This document shows, in pieces, positions 43,115 to 51,825 of a stretch of 64,000 nucleotides of DNA. The stretch is from Methyloversatilis discipulorum (GTDB lineage Bacteria > Pseudomonadota > Gammaproteobacteria > Burkholderiales > Rhodocyclaceae), in assembly GCF_018780585.1 (NCBI RefSeq), contig NZ_JADMJL010000017.1:112170-176169 (forward strand). Direction: 5' to 3'. The notes below the pieces were generated by a model that did not search any database, was not told where the DNA came from, and was given only the letters and a program-made list of their open reading frames with translations. A program made the position numbers and the translations under genes. Each line of letters begins with the position of its first letter. The stretch's first letter is position 1.

Positions 43115-43155
43115 CGACCGGCCCGCTCACCGTCGCACCGGCGAGCGGCCGGTCG
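43115..43155. repeat. long GC-rich inverted repeat
   Basis: Arms 43115-43128 and 43143-43155 pair over 13 bp with one bulged base (CGACCGGCCcGCTC with GAGCGGCCGGTCG). It lies 13 bp after the stop of the secreted-protein gene and 15 bp upstream of a sigma-54-type promoter. It could be a terminator without a T-run or an activator site. Confidence 0.6.
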
Positions 43156-43168
43156 CGCCGCGGTCACG

Positions 43169-43465
43169 TCAGTTGCGCGGTTCCGGGATGGTCTGACCGG
43201 AGGCGTTCTGTTCGCGCTCGCTGGCGCGTTCGGAAGCCTTCTTCTTCGTATCGCGGTCGCGCACCGTCTCGTTCGAGTGCTTGCTGGGATACTGGGAGGA
43301 CTGGCTGCCCTTGTCCTGCTCGGGCTCGAACTTCTTCTGGCTGTCGGACTGCTGCGCCTCCGGAATCACTTCCTTCTGGTGCTTGTTCGGATATGTCGGC
43401 TCGGCGTAGACCGACGTGGAAAATGCGGCGAGCGCAAGTACGACCATGGATCTGTTGAGAGTCAC
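43169..43465 (-). CDS. small secreted hydrophilic protein of unknown function
   Basis: A 98-residue protein with a signal peptide (SMVVLALAAFSTSVYAEP, cleavage after Ala near residue 21). The mature part is highly charged and Lys/Glu/Ser/Gln-rich, with two related segments (YPNKHQKEV and YPSKHSNETV), so it looks like a small internally repeated, disordered periplasmic protein. I start at GTG 43465, with AGGAGG at ideal distance. A degraded -24/-12-like site lies 55 bp upstream. Confidence 0.72.
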   Translation of the reverse strand: MTLNRSMVVLALAAFSTSVYAEPTYPNKHQKEVIPEAQQSDSQKKFEPEQDKGSQSSQYPSKHSNETVRDRDTKKKASERASEREQNASGQTIPEPRN

Positions 43466-43742
43466 TTTGAACCTCCTGTGGTTGGCCGGCACCGTGACGA
43501 TGCCCTTGCCTGCAGTCTGGCAAGTTCGTGACATCTGGATGTAGCCGTGCTCCGACAGGGTGTAGGACGGACACCGCGCGCCAGCGAAGGATGGCGGCCG
43601 AAGATGGCCCAAAGGCAGGCCGGTCGCACTGTTCAGCGCCGCGGGAACATGTCGTCCGGGCATCCCGCTGTCAGACGAGCGCCCCGCTCCGGGCGCCTGG
43701 CGCGGACGCCGCAGGTGCGGCGTGAGTCAGCCGCGGCGGCGT

Positions 43743-44402
43743 CTAGGCCGCCGTTGCGCGCACCACGCCATCGACGATGTCGTCTATCAGGCAGCCACGC
43801 ATCCGCTTGAGGTCCGCGAAGGGGTAACGCCCGACCGTGAGCACGCCGTGCAGGTAACCCAGCGCCTTCAGGAAAACAAGGTCGCTATGCAGGTGAATCT
43901 GCTCTGCGGCGATCGGACGGCCACATGCACAGTCGCTCACCCGCTCGCGGGTCAGGCTGAGCAGTTGCTGCGCGACGACATCCTCTTCGTCGAAGACAAT
44001 GCGCTCTCGCTCGTCGTCCACGCTGGTCGACAGATACACCATGCGATAGCGCTCGGGATGCCTTTCCCAGTAGTCCAGATAGACATCCACGTGGGCTTTG
44101 AGCCGCTCGACCGGCGACTGGCTCACGTTGCTCGCCTGCTTCAGGCACTCGAACAGCTCGCAGAAGAAATCGAGCCAGATGTGCTTGACGAGATCCTGCT
44201 TGCTGACGAAATAGCCATAGAAAGCCATCGGCGAAATGCCGACCGCCTTGGTGACGGCGCGTACCGATACGGCTTCGTAGCCTTGTCGGCTGTAGATGTC
44301 CTTGGCTTCGGCAAGGAGTTGTTCGCGAAACCTAGCCTTGCCTTCCTGGCCACGTATCCGCGAGCGTTTTTCCGGGGTCGCGAGTTTTGAATTGTTTGGC
44401 AT
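43743..44402 (-). CDS. TetR-family transcriptional regulator
   Basis: A 219-residue repressor-type protein. The N-terminal helix-turn-helix (AEAKDIYSRQGYEAVSVRA, then KAVGISPMAFYGYFVSKQDL) is clear. The C-terminal helical domain binds an unknown ligand. It stands between the FMN-reductase region and the flagellar locus and may control itself or a neighbour. The region before its start holds two palindromes (44478-44487 and 44507-44514). Confidence 0.9.
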   Translation of the reverse strand: MPNNSKLATPEKRSRIRGQEGKARFREQLLAEAKDIYSRQGYEAVSVRAVTKAVGISPMAFYGYFVSKQDLVKHIWLDFFCELFECLKQASNVSQSPVERLKAHVDVYLDYWERHPERYRMVYLSTSVDDERERIVFDEEDVVAQQLLSLTRERVSDCACGRPIAAEQIHLHSDLVFLKALGYLHGVLTVGRYPFADLKRMRGCLIDDIVDGVVRATAA

Positions 44403-44477
44403 GGGCTGAACAACGTTGGTCAGACAGCGCGTACCGGGAAAGTGTAATGAAATTGCCTCGATTTACACCAGTACAGT

Positions 44478-44487
44478 TTGTCGACAA
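44478..44487. promoter_or_regulatory. palindrome TTGTCGACAA, candidate TetR operator
   Basis: A perfect 10-bp palindrome in unusually AT-rich DNA 76 bp before the TetR start codon. A second palindrome, TTCCGGAA, is at 44507-44514. TetR regulators often bind such sites near their own gene. Inference. Confidence 0.4.
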
Positions 44488-44547
44488 TCGTTTCCGCACC
44501 CGTCAATTCCGGAAATATTCCCTCGCCTTACGATGCCGGAGGTGTTC

Positions 44548-45576
44548 TCACCTGACAGCAAGAAGGGCTTGCACGCGCTCCCGCCGGATACCCGCCAGGG
44601 CGCCGGAGAACTCGTTCAGGGCACGATAGCTGCGCGATTCGCCCAGCGCGGCAAAGGCGTCGGCAAAGCCCGCCGCGCGTTCGGCGGCGTTCTGCGGGAG
44701 GACGGCACCGGTACTGTGCACCGCGTCGAGCAGCACCTCATCGACCCGCCGGCGGGCAAGCGTGAAAGCGTCCAGTGCGCGAGTTGCCTGGGCAAGCGTC
44801 GCGCGCATGGCGTCGGCGTCCTCGACCGACCAGCGAACGGGATCGATACCGTCGGGCAGTGCTTCCGCCTGCACCCGGCTGAACTGGCCGGTCGGCCAGC
44901 GGATGCCACCGCCGCGCAACATCAGCGTGTCGCGCACGCCAGGCCAGGCCTGCTCGGCCACGCTTAAGACGAGCCTGCCCTGGTCGTCGGCAGTCGCGCG
45001 CACACCGGTCGACGCCAGCGCCTGATCGATGCGGCGCACGATCTCCACGTCCGGAAGACCCGCTTCGAGTGCGACCGACGGTGTGCGCCGGCCGGCTCCC
45101 GCCACCGAAAAGCTCAGGTTCTCGCTGTCGCCCTCGCGCAGCGAAGCCAGGTCCAGTCCGCGTACGGTGAACTGACGCAACGGCGGATTGACCGCGTCGA
45201 ACGTCAGCGTCGGGTCGAGGCTGCCGGCCGTCTGCGCCGGACGCGACTGCCACAGCGCCGCGAACTGACCGATCCGGCGCTGCAGTACGACGTCCCCTTC
45301 TCCTGCGCCGATCTGCTGACCAAGCAGGCTGCGTACCGACTTCAGCTGGCCGATGCCGCGATCGAGATAGTCGGCCGCAAGCTGCGCCTTGCCGACCTGC
45401 TCATTGAAGCGCGGACTCCATGTCTTCAGCCCGGCCGATCCGGCCGGCGCGCGTTCTTCATTGCGCGTCCGCGGCGTCTCGCGCGTCGGCGGCGCAGCGT
45501 TGCCCGCGGCATGCGCCCTGCCCGGGCCGATCGCATCGACCGGACGGGCGGAAGAAAGATGAGGACCGATCTGCAT
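44548..45576 (-). CDS. flagellar-locus protein of unknown function with flagellin-IN-like segment
   Basis: A 342-residue protein after flgL. Residues about 60-115 and 250-335 are helical, like the ends of hook-associated proteins. The middle (FTVRGLDLASLREGD, then RRIDQALASTGVRATADDQGRLVLS) resembles the flagellin hook-IN repeat seen in flagellins and FliD. It has no signal peptide. It probably acts at the hook-filament junction or is exported by the flagellar apparatus. I do not know a named family for it. Confidence 0.7.
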   Translation of the reverse strand: MQIGPHLSSARPVDAIGPGRAHAAGNAAPPTRETPRTRNEERAPAGSAGLKTWSPRFNEQVGKAQLAADYLDRGIGQLKSVRSLLGQQIGAGEGDVVLQRRIGQFAALWQSRPAQTAGSLDPTLTFDAVNPPLRQFTVRGLDLASLREGDSENLSFSVAGAGRRTPSVALEAGLPDVEIVRRIDQALASTGVRATADDQGRLVLSVAEQAWPGVRDTLMLRGGGIRWPTGQFSRVQAEALPDGIDPVRWSVEDADAMRATLAQATRALDAFTLARRRVDEVLLDAVHSTGAVLPQNAAERAAGFADAFAALGESRSYRALNEFSGALAGIRRERVQALLAVR

Positions 45577-45593
45577 TCAGTGCGTACGGAAGA

Positions 45594-46505
45594 TCAGATC
45601 GTGTCGAACAGCGACAGCGCGCTGACCTTGGCATAGGCCTTCTGCGTCGCCTGCACCGCGGTGGTGTAGCCATTGAGCTTGACCGCCGCGTCGCCGTAAT
45701 CGAGCTGACCGAGCGTGATCATCGCCTGCTTGTTCGACAGGCTCACGTTGGCGTGATTGGTTTCCAGCGTCTCCAGCGTCGTCTGCGCGCCGCCGAGGCG
45801 GGCGATCTTCGCGCTGACCGCGTCGAGCCCGGTATCGAGTCCGTTCAGCGTCGCAACCAGCACCGTGCGCACCGCCGGATCGTTGGCCGTCGCACCCGGC
45901 GTCTGCAACGCGTCGATCGCCAGATCGAGCCGGTTCAGCACATCGGCCATCTCCTGCAGATGCACGTTCGCGTCCTGCGTCACGCCGTTGCCGACCACCA
46001 CGCGCTGCGGATCGGTGTTGCCGGCGAAGCTGTAACGCGTACCGACCGCCGCCGCGCCATTGAGGGCGATCGGTGCGGTGGCGGTTGCCGTACCCGAGAA
46101 CAGGTAGCGCCCCTCCTGGTCGATGCTGTTCGCCGAGTACATCAGGCTGTCGCGCAGCGCGATCAGCGAGGTGCTCATCGCCTGCAGGTCCTGCGTGGTG
46201 TTGGCACCGTCGGCCGCCCACACCATCAGATCGCGTGCCTGCATGACGTCGCGGCTCATGCCGTCCAGCAGTTCCTCGTTCTGCCCCAGCCGGCTGCGCA
46301 GCGCGCCGATGTTCTCCAGATACTGGTCGAGCGCCGCCTCCTCGCGCGTCAGCCGGGCGATGCGCACGCTGGCGATCGGGTCGTCCGACGGCTTCTGCAC
46401 GCGCAGGCCGTTCGACATCTGCTGCAGGATGCCCTCCAGTCGCGTGTTCGCGTTCTGCAGGGCGGTGTTCATGGTGGCGTGGAACTGTGTGCTGGCGACC
46501 CGCAT
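45594..46505 (-). CDS. flgL: flagellar hook-filament junction protein FlgL
   Basis: A 303-residue second hook-associated protein. The N-terminal helix (RLEGILQQMSNGLRVQKPSDDP) is the flagellin/FlgL hallmark, and the C-terminal coiled helix ends the family pattern. It links the hook (through FlgK) to the filament. It follows flgK by 10 bp with GAGGAGACGGAC before the start. Confidence 0.94.
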   Translation of the reverse strand: MRVASTQFHATMNTALQNANTRLEGILQQMSNGLRVQKPSDDPIASVRIARLTREEAALDQYLENIGALRSRLGQNEELLDGMSRDVMQARDLMVWAADGANTTQDLQAMSTSLIALRDSLMYSANSIDQEGRYLFSGTATATAPIALNGAAAVGTRYSFAGNTDPQRVVVGNGVTQDANVHLQEMADVLNRLDLAIDALQTPGATANDPAVRTVLVATLNGLDTGLDAVSAKIARLGGAQTTLETLETNHANVSLSNKQAMITLGQLDYGDAAVKLNGYTTAVQATQKAYAKVSALSLFDTI

Positions 46506-46515
46506 GTCCGTCTCC

Positions 46516-47895
46516 TCAACCCATCATCGCCAGCGTGCTGTCGAACAGCTCGTTGGCGACGGTGATCACCTTCATGTTGGCCTGATACATCTGCTGGAAC
46601 TGGATCAGGTTCACTGCCTCTTCGTCGTTGTTCACGCCGCTGGTGGATTTCCAGCTTTCCTCGGCCTGATTGCGCACCGTGGTCGCCGTCGTCAGCGAAG
46701 CCTGGTTCTGCTGGCTGTCCATGCCCAGCTTGCCGATCAGCTGCGTATTGGCGTCGCCGACCCGTACCGTGCCGAGCGAGGTCACGGTGATGGGCTGATT
46801 GCGCAACGCGATCATCGCCAGCAGGTTGTCGCTGTTGCCAGGCTTGGTCGGGTCGGACGAGAAGCCCAGGTCCTGCGGCAGCACGCCGGGCGCGACCGAC
46901 AGCATCGAGGTCGAACTCGACGCGTCATAGACAAACAGCGGGCCGCCCGCGGCACCGCCCAGCGTGTAGCCGGCGCCGAGCTGGGCGTTCATCAGCGTAG
47001 AAATCTCGGAAGCGATGTCGCCGATCGACTGGCGCAGCGGAATCAGCGTGCCGTACTCGAAATCGGCCAGTCCGCCGAGCTGCCCGCCCAGACCTTCGTC
47101 GCGCACGGCGAACACCTCGCTGGCGAACTTCAGCGTCAGCGCCTGAGTGCCGGCCGGCGTGTCCTGCACTTCGAGGCGCGACGCCGTGGTGCCCACCACC
47201 AGCGGCTGCCCGCTCTTCAGCGACACATTGCGCGAGCCGTCCGGATGATTCACGACCTGGATCGACACCATGCCGGCCAGCCCGTCGATCGCCTGGTCGC
47301 GCGCGTCCATCAGGCCGGAAGCATTGACGCCGGCCGCCTCGGCCAGCGAGATGCGTTTGTTCAGATCGGCAATCAACGCGGTGCTGGAATTGATCTGCGC
47401 CACCAGCGTCGTGCGCTGCTGCGCGATCGAGGCGCGCTGGTTGGCGAGCACCGTGGTCAGGTTGTTGAAGCGCTGGGCCAGCGCGTCCGCCGCGGTGATC
47501 ACCTGCGCGCGCAGCGGCACCGAGCTCGGCTCCACGCTGGCCGCGTTCAGCGCGCTGAAGAAGGCGTCCAGACCGTTGTTGATGCCGGACGCGTCGTCCC
47601 CCATCACCTGTTCGAGCTGGTCGAGATAGGGTTGCCGGGTCGAGCGGTTCGACAGCTCCGACGCCGCCTGCCACATCTGCAGGTTCTTGTAGTCATCGCT
47701 GAACCGCTGCAGCGACGACACCGCCACGCCGCTGCCGGCCGACAGCGCGCCGCTCTGCATGGGCTGCACCGAGGCCAGCACCGCAGCCTGCCGGGTGTAG
47801 CCGGGCGTCATCACATTGGCGATGTTCTGGCCGGTGGCGCTGAGCGCGGCCTGCGCCGCCAGGGTTCCGGTCAATGCGTTGTTGATCAGGCTCAT
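46516..47895 (-). CDS. flgK: flagellar hook-associated protein 1 FlgK
   Basis: A 459-residue protein. The N-terminal rod/hook motif ATGQNIANVMTPGYTRQA, the central helical domain and the C-terminal conserved NDEEAVNLIQFQQMYQANM are present. It forms the first junction layer on the hook. The start overlaps the end of the FlgJ-like gene (ATGA). Confidence 0.95.
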   Translation of the reverse strand: MSLINNALTGTLAAQAALSATGQNIANVMTPGYTRQAAVLASVQPMQSGALSAGSGVAVSSLQRFSDDYKNLQMWQAASELSNRSTRQPYLDQLEQVMGDDASGINNGLDAFFSALNAASVEPSSVPLRAQVITAADALAQRFNNLTTVLANQRASIAQQRTTLVAQINSSTALIADLNKRISLAEAAGVNASGLMDARDQAIDGLAGMVSIQVVNHPDGSRNVSLKSGQPLVVGTTASRLEVQDTPAGTQALTLKFASEVFAVRDEGLGGQLGGLADFEYGTLIPLRQSIGDIASEISTLMNAQLGAGYTLGGAAGGPLFVYDASSSTSMLSVAPGVLPQDLGFSSDPTKPGNSDNLLAMIALRNQPITVTSLGTVRVGDANTQLIGKLGMDSQQNQASLTTATTVRNQAEESWKSTSGVNNDEEAVNLIQFQQMYQANMKVITVANELFDSTLAMMG

Positions 47896-48314
47896 GGGTT
47901 GTTCCGGGTCGTTGCGTGGCCGGGAGCGCTTTCCGCGTGCTCCCCTTTACTGGAGGCGACCATGGGCGCCGGCGCATTAAACGCAACCGGCGCCGGCTGC
48001 GGCAGCAACTGGCGCAGCAGCATGTCGGCAATGCCGAAAGCGCGCTGCGAAGCCATCGCGTCGGCAACCAGACCGTCGGCGAGGTCCAGCATGTCCTCGT
48101 TCACGCGGTCCTTGAAAATGCTGTCCTCGCCCGCCATCTCGCGCGTGCTGCGGCGCATCTGGCGCAACGTTTCGCTGATGAAGAAGCTCTCGAACTTGAC
48201 GGCCGCTTCGGTCGCCTTCTTCAGCAGGGCGGGATCGACCTGCGGTGCGACCGGCACGGTCTGCGCCTCCGTCTGGACTGGCGCTGCGGACGATGCGATG
48301 TCGTGGATGTTCAT
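47892..48314 (-). CDS. flgJ: FlgJ-type rod-binding protein, rod-binding domain only
   Basis: A 140-residue protein equal to the N-terminal half of FlgJ (KKATEAAVKFESFFISETLRQMR, then SIFKDRVNEDMLDLADGLV). This half caps the growing rod. The muramidase half is absent here but is encoded separately at 55426-56145. It lies between flgI and flgK, where full-length flgJ usually sits. Confidence 0.9.
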   Translation of the reverse strand: MNIHDIASSAAPVQTEAQTVPVAPQVDPALLKKATEAAVKFESFFISETLRQMRRSTREMAGEDSIFKDRVNEDMLDLADGLVADAMASQRAFGIADMLLRQLLPQPAPVAFNAPAPMVASSKGEHAESAPGHATTRNNP

Positions 48315-48316
48315 GC

Positions 48317-49468
48317 TCAGATCACGATCAGTTCGCCATCGATCGCGCCAGCCTGGTCCAGCGCCTGCAGGATGGCCATGATGTCGTCCGGCGTCGCGCC
48401 GATGCTGTTCACGGTGTCGATGATGGTCTGCAGCTTGGCACCGGCCGGCCAGTTGAACATGCGCCCGTCGCCCTGCTCCACTTCGACCTTGGAACGCGGC
48501 GTGACCGCCGTCTCGCCGCGGCTCAGCGGTGCCGGCTGGCTCACGTTCGAGCTCTCGGAAATGATCACCTTCAGCGAACCGTGCGACACCGCGGCCGGAC
48601 GCACGGTCACCCCCTCGGCGATGACGACGGTGCCGGTGCGCGAATTGAACACGACGCGCGGCGTCGTCTCGCCGACCACCACGGGCAGCGCTTCGAGCTG
48701 GGCAACGAAGGCCACCCGCTGCGTCGGGTCAGCCGGCGCCACGACTTCGATCGCGGTGGCATCGCGCGTCGACGCCACCTCGCCGAAACGGCCGTTGATC
48801 GCACCGACGATATTGGTCGCCGTCTGGAAATGCGGCCTCTTCAGGCTCAGCAGCACGGTCGGTCGCACATCGAAATCGGTCATGATTTCGCGCTCGACTG
48901 TCGCGCCATTCGGAATGCGTCCGGAGGTCGGCGTGTTGACGGTCACGCTGGAGCCGCTGCGGCCGCTCGCGCTGAGGCCGCCGACCACCAGATTGCCCTG
49001 GGCCAGCGCATAGATCTCGCCGTCGGCCGCGCGCAGCTGGGTCAGCAGCAGCGTGCCGCCGCGCAGGCTTTTCGAGTCGCCGAGCGAGGACACCGTGACG
49101 TCGATGCTCTGCCCCTTTCGGTAGCCCGGCGGGAACACCGCGCTGACCATGACGGTGGCCACGTTCTTGCTGCGGCTCTGCGTACCCTCCGGCAGCTTCA
49201 GGCCGAACTGCTTGAGCAGGTTGGACACCGACTGCCCGGCCGACTTGACCTGCGTGCTGTCGCCGGTGCCATGCAGGCCGACGACCAGGCCGAAGCCGAT
49301 CAGCTGGTTCTCGCGCACGCCTTCGACACTGACCAGATTGCGCAGCGGCTGGGTTGCGGGTGCAGCGGGTACTGCCGCAGCACGGGCATTCGTCGCGGCC
49401 TTCGGCGCAGCGAATGCAGCGCCGGCCACGAGGCAGGACAGGATGGCAAGCGTCCGGCGGAAGATCAT
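48317..49468 (-). CDS. flgI: flagellar P-ring protein FlgI
   Basis: A 383-residue periplasmic protein with a signal peptide ([14 protein letters not shown]). The conserved opening [20 protein letters not shown] and the end [22 protein letters not shown] are clear. It forms the ring in the peptidoglycan. The gap to the next gene is 2 bp. Confidence 0.96.
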   Translation of the reverse strand: MIFRRTLAILSCLVAGAAFAAPKAATNARAAAVPAAPATQPLRNLVSVEGVRENQLIGFGLVVGLHGTGDSTQVKSAGQSVSNLLKQFGLKLPEGTQSRSKNVATVMVSAVFPPGYRKGQSIDVTVSSLGDSKSLRGGTLLLTQLRAADGEIYALAQGNLVVGGLSASGRSGSSVTVNTPTSGRIPNGATVEREIMTDFDVRPTVLLSLKRPHFQTATNIVGAINGRFGEVASTRDATAIEVVAPADPTQRVAFVAQLEALPVVVGETTPRVVFNSRTGTVVIAEGVTVRPAAVSHGSLKVIISESSNVSQPAPLSRGETAVTPRSKVEVEQGDGRMFNWPAGAKLQTIIDTVNSIGATPDDIMAILQALDQAGAIDGELIVI

Positions 49469-49478
49469 CGTTTCATCC

Positions 49479-50144
49479 TCAGAAGGGCATCAGCGCGCCG
49501 ACGAAGAAGCGCAGCAGCCAGCCCGGGCTGTTGGCGTCCGCCAGCACGCCTTCGCCGGAATAGGAAATGCGGGCATTGGCCACGCGCTGCGAGGACACGG
49601 TGTTGTCCGAACTGATGTCGGACGCACGCACGTAGCCCTGCAGGCGCACGGTCTCGTCGCCCTGGTTCAGGTACAGCGTCTTCTCGCCACTGACGCGCAG
49701 CAGGCCGTTGGGCAGCACCTCGTGCACGATGACGGTGATCGAGCCCTGCAGCCGGTTCTGCTGCGAACTGGTCGAGTTGCCCTTGAAGTCGGACTGCGCG
49801 TCGACGCTGACGTCGGTCTTGAAGCGCTTGCCGGCGATCACCGTCGGCTGCATCGCGACACCGCTTTCCTTGCCGAAGGTGGTACCGGCCGCCTTGCTTG
49901 CCTGTGTCGTTTCCTGCAGCACCACGGTGACCACGTCGCCGGTGCGGAAGGCGCGGCTGTCCGAGGTGAGCGACCAGGCCGAGGCGGGCTGGAACACGCC
50001 GCCCGCAGCGCCGGCCGCGGGCGGCTGCACTGGCGGCGGCAGGCGGTCGGCCTCGGCCAGCGGCGGCGCCTTGTGTTCCAGGCTCGCGCAGGCCGTCAGG
50101 CACAGGGGCACGAGCAGCGCGAGGACGCGGGCCGGGTGACGCAT
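49479..50144 (-). CDS. flgH: flagellar L-ring protein FlgH
   Basis: A 221-residue outer-membrane lipoprotein with lipobox LTAC (residues 16-19). Family motifs are [15 protein letters not shown] and [18 protein letters not shown]. It forms the outer-membrane ring. The start overlaps the flgG stop by one base. Confidence 0.95.
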   Translation of the reverse strand: MRHPARVLALLVPLCLTACASLEHKAPPLAEADRLPPPVQPPAAGAAGGVFQPASAWSLTSDSRAFRTGDVVTVVLQETTQASKAAGTTFGKESGVAMQPTVIAGKRFKTDVSVDAQSDFKGNSTSSQQNRLQGSITVIVHEVLPNGLLRVSGEKTLYLNQGDETVRLQGYVRASDISSDNTVSSQRVANARISYSGEGVLADANSPGWLLRFFVGALMPF

Positions 50145-50932
50145 CAGCGCACGGCCTGGGCGAGGTACTGCATCATGTTGTCGGCCGCCGACAGCACCTT
50201 GGTATTCATTTCGTAGGTGCGCTGGGCGGCGATCATGTCCACCATTTCCTCGACCACCTGCACGTTCGAACCTTCGAGCGCGCCCTGCTTGAGCTTGCCC
50301 AGGCCTTCCTCGCCCGGGTTGCCTTCGGTCGGCACACCGCTGGCCGCGGTCTCCTGGTAGAGGTTGTCGCCCATGGCCAGCAGGCCGGCCGGATTGACGA
50401 AGCTCACCAGCGTGAGCTGGCCGACTTCCTGCGGCGCGGCCTGACCCGGCACGGTGACCGACACCATGCCGTTCTCGCCTATCGTGATCGCCGTGGCGTT
50501 CTGCGGGATGTTGATTTCCGGAATGATGGGCAGGCCCTGCGCGGTCACCAGCAGGCCTTCGGCGTTCTTCTGCAGCTGGCCGGCGCGGGTGTAGGCGATG
50601 TCGCCGTTCGGGCGCTGCACCTGCAGGAAGCCGATGCCGGAGATGGCGACGTCGAGTGACTGGCCGGTGGTCTGCAGATTGCCGGTGGTAAACACCTTCT
50701 GCGTGGCGACCAGGCGGGTACCGGTACCGAGCTGCACGCCGCCCGGGCTCACCGTGTTGTCGTCGCGCTGCGCGCCCGGTTCGCGTTCGATCTGATAGAA
50801 CAGATCCTCGAACAGCACGCGGTCGCGCTTGAAGCCCACCGTGTTCACATTGGCCAGGTTGTTGGCGATGGCCTGCAGTTTCGCGTCCTGCGCCTGCACG
50901 CCGGTCTTGCTGATCCACATTGCGGGATTCAT
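50144..50932 (-). CDS. flgG: flagellar distal rod protein FlgG
   Basis: A 262-residue protein with the rod signature LQAIANNLANVNTVGFKRD near the N-terminus and EMVDMIAAQRTYEMNTKVL near the end. It makes the distal rod. Cotranscribed after flgF with a gap of 34 bp. Confidence 0.96.
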   Translation of the reverse strand: MNPAMWISKTGVQAQDAKLQAIANNLANVNTVGFKRDRVLFEDLFYQIEREPGAQRDDNTVSPGGVQLGTGTRLVATQKVFTTGNLQTTGQSLDVAISGIGFLQVQRPNGDIAYTRAGQLQKNAEGLLVTAQGLPIIPEINIPQNATAITIGENGMVSVTVPGQAAPQEVGQLTLVSFVNPAGLLAMGDNLYQETAASGVPTEGNPGEEGLGKLKQGALEGSNVQVVEEMVDMIAAQRTYEMNTKVLSAADNMMQYLAQAVR

Positions 50933-50966
50933 GTCGTTTCTCCTGTGTCGGCAGTGCTGCCGTTCA

Positions 50967-51692
50967 TCATTCGCGGATCAGGCGGTTGCCCGTTTCGGCC
51001 ATCGAGTCGGCGGCCTTGTACAGCTTCATCTGCAGTTCGAATTCGCGGTTCAGCGTCATGGTCGCCACCATTTCCTCGACGGCGGACACATTGCTGCCTT
51101 CGAGAAAACCGGCGCGCACACGCACCGTCGGATCGGCCGGCAGCTCGTCCTGACCGCGGCTCACCAGCAGGCCGGCCTCGTTCTTGATCACCGTTGCCGG
51201 ATCGGGGCGCACCAGCTTCAGGCGTTCCAGTGGCTGCATCAGCGGCTGGCCGGGCGGACGGATGGAAATCGTGCCGTCCTCGCCGATCGCCAGCTGTGAA
51301 TACGGCGGCAGCACGATGGGGCCGCCCTCGCCCATCACCGCGCGGCCATTCACCGTCAGCGTGCCTTCGGCATCGACGGTCAGCGCACCGGCCCGGGTAT
51401 AGGCCTCGCCATCGCCCCACTGCACGGCGAGGTAGCCGTCACCGGAAATGGCGACGTCGAGCTCGCGGTCCGTTTGCTTCAGCGTGCCCTGACGGTTGGA
51501 CACCGAGTCCGCGCGCAGCCGGCCGAGGTGGCGTGCGTCGTAGCCGTAGCCCTGCACCGCCTCGTTGACCGACATTTCGAGATCGGCACGAAAGCCGGGC
51601 GTATCGGCGTTGGCGAGGTTGTTGGCACGCACCTGCTGCGCGTGCATCGCCCGTTCGGCGCCGCTCATCGCCGTGTAGATCAGCGCATCCAT
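50967..51692 (-). CDS. flgF: flagellar proximal rod protein FlgF
   Basis: A 241-residue rod protein with VRANNLANADTPGFRADL near the start and EEMVATMTLNREFELQ near the end. I start at ATG 51692, after GAGAGACTGAG. A 133-bp gap with a hairpin repeat separates it from flgE, the longest gap within flgBCDEFGHIJKL. Confidence 0.95.
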   Translation of the reverse strand: MDALIYTAMSGAERAMHAQQVRANNLANADTPGFRADLEMSVNEAVQGYGYDARHLGRLRADSVSNRQGTLKQTDRELDVAISGDGYLAVQWGDGEAYTRAGALTVDAEGTLTVNGRAVMGEGGPIVLPPYSQLAIGEDGTISIRPPGQPLMQPLERLKLVRPDPATVIKNEAGLLVSRGQDELPADPTVRVRAGFLEGSNVSAVEEMVATMTLNREFELQMKLYKAADSMAETGNRLIRE

Positions 51693-51747
51693 CTCAGTCT
51701 CTCCACTGCGCGTCGCGCAATCCAAATCGCATACACATGGCACCGCG

Positions 51748-51822
51748 CCGTCCGCCGGGCCGCCCCAAGGACGAGCGCAGCCCCTGCGGACGGCAGCGAA
51801 CGAAGTGAGCGTGGGGGTCTCT
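51748..51822. repeat. hairpin-forming intergenic repeat (REP-like)
   Basis: Arms CCGTCCGC (51748-51755) and GCGGACGG (51786-51793) pair perfectly with inner GGG/CCC pairs. The right flank GAACGAAGTGAGCGTGGGGG is a sequence style that recurs between genes in many betaproteobacterial genomes. It sits between flgE and flgF and may reduce readthrough or stabilise mRNA. Confidence 0.6.
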
Positions 51823-51825
51823 CAT

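Noticed and set aside
51712..51725. TTGC-containing site before flgF as a sigma-54 promoter
   Set aside because: The leftward strand reads GCGATTTGGATTGC; no GG at -24, so the spacing rule fails.
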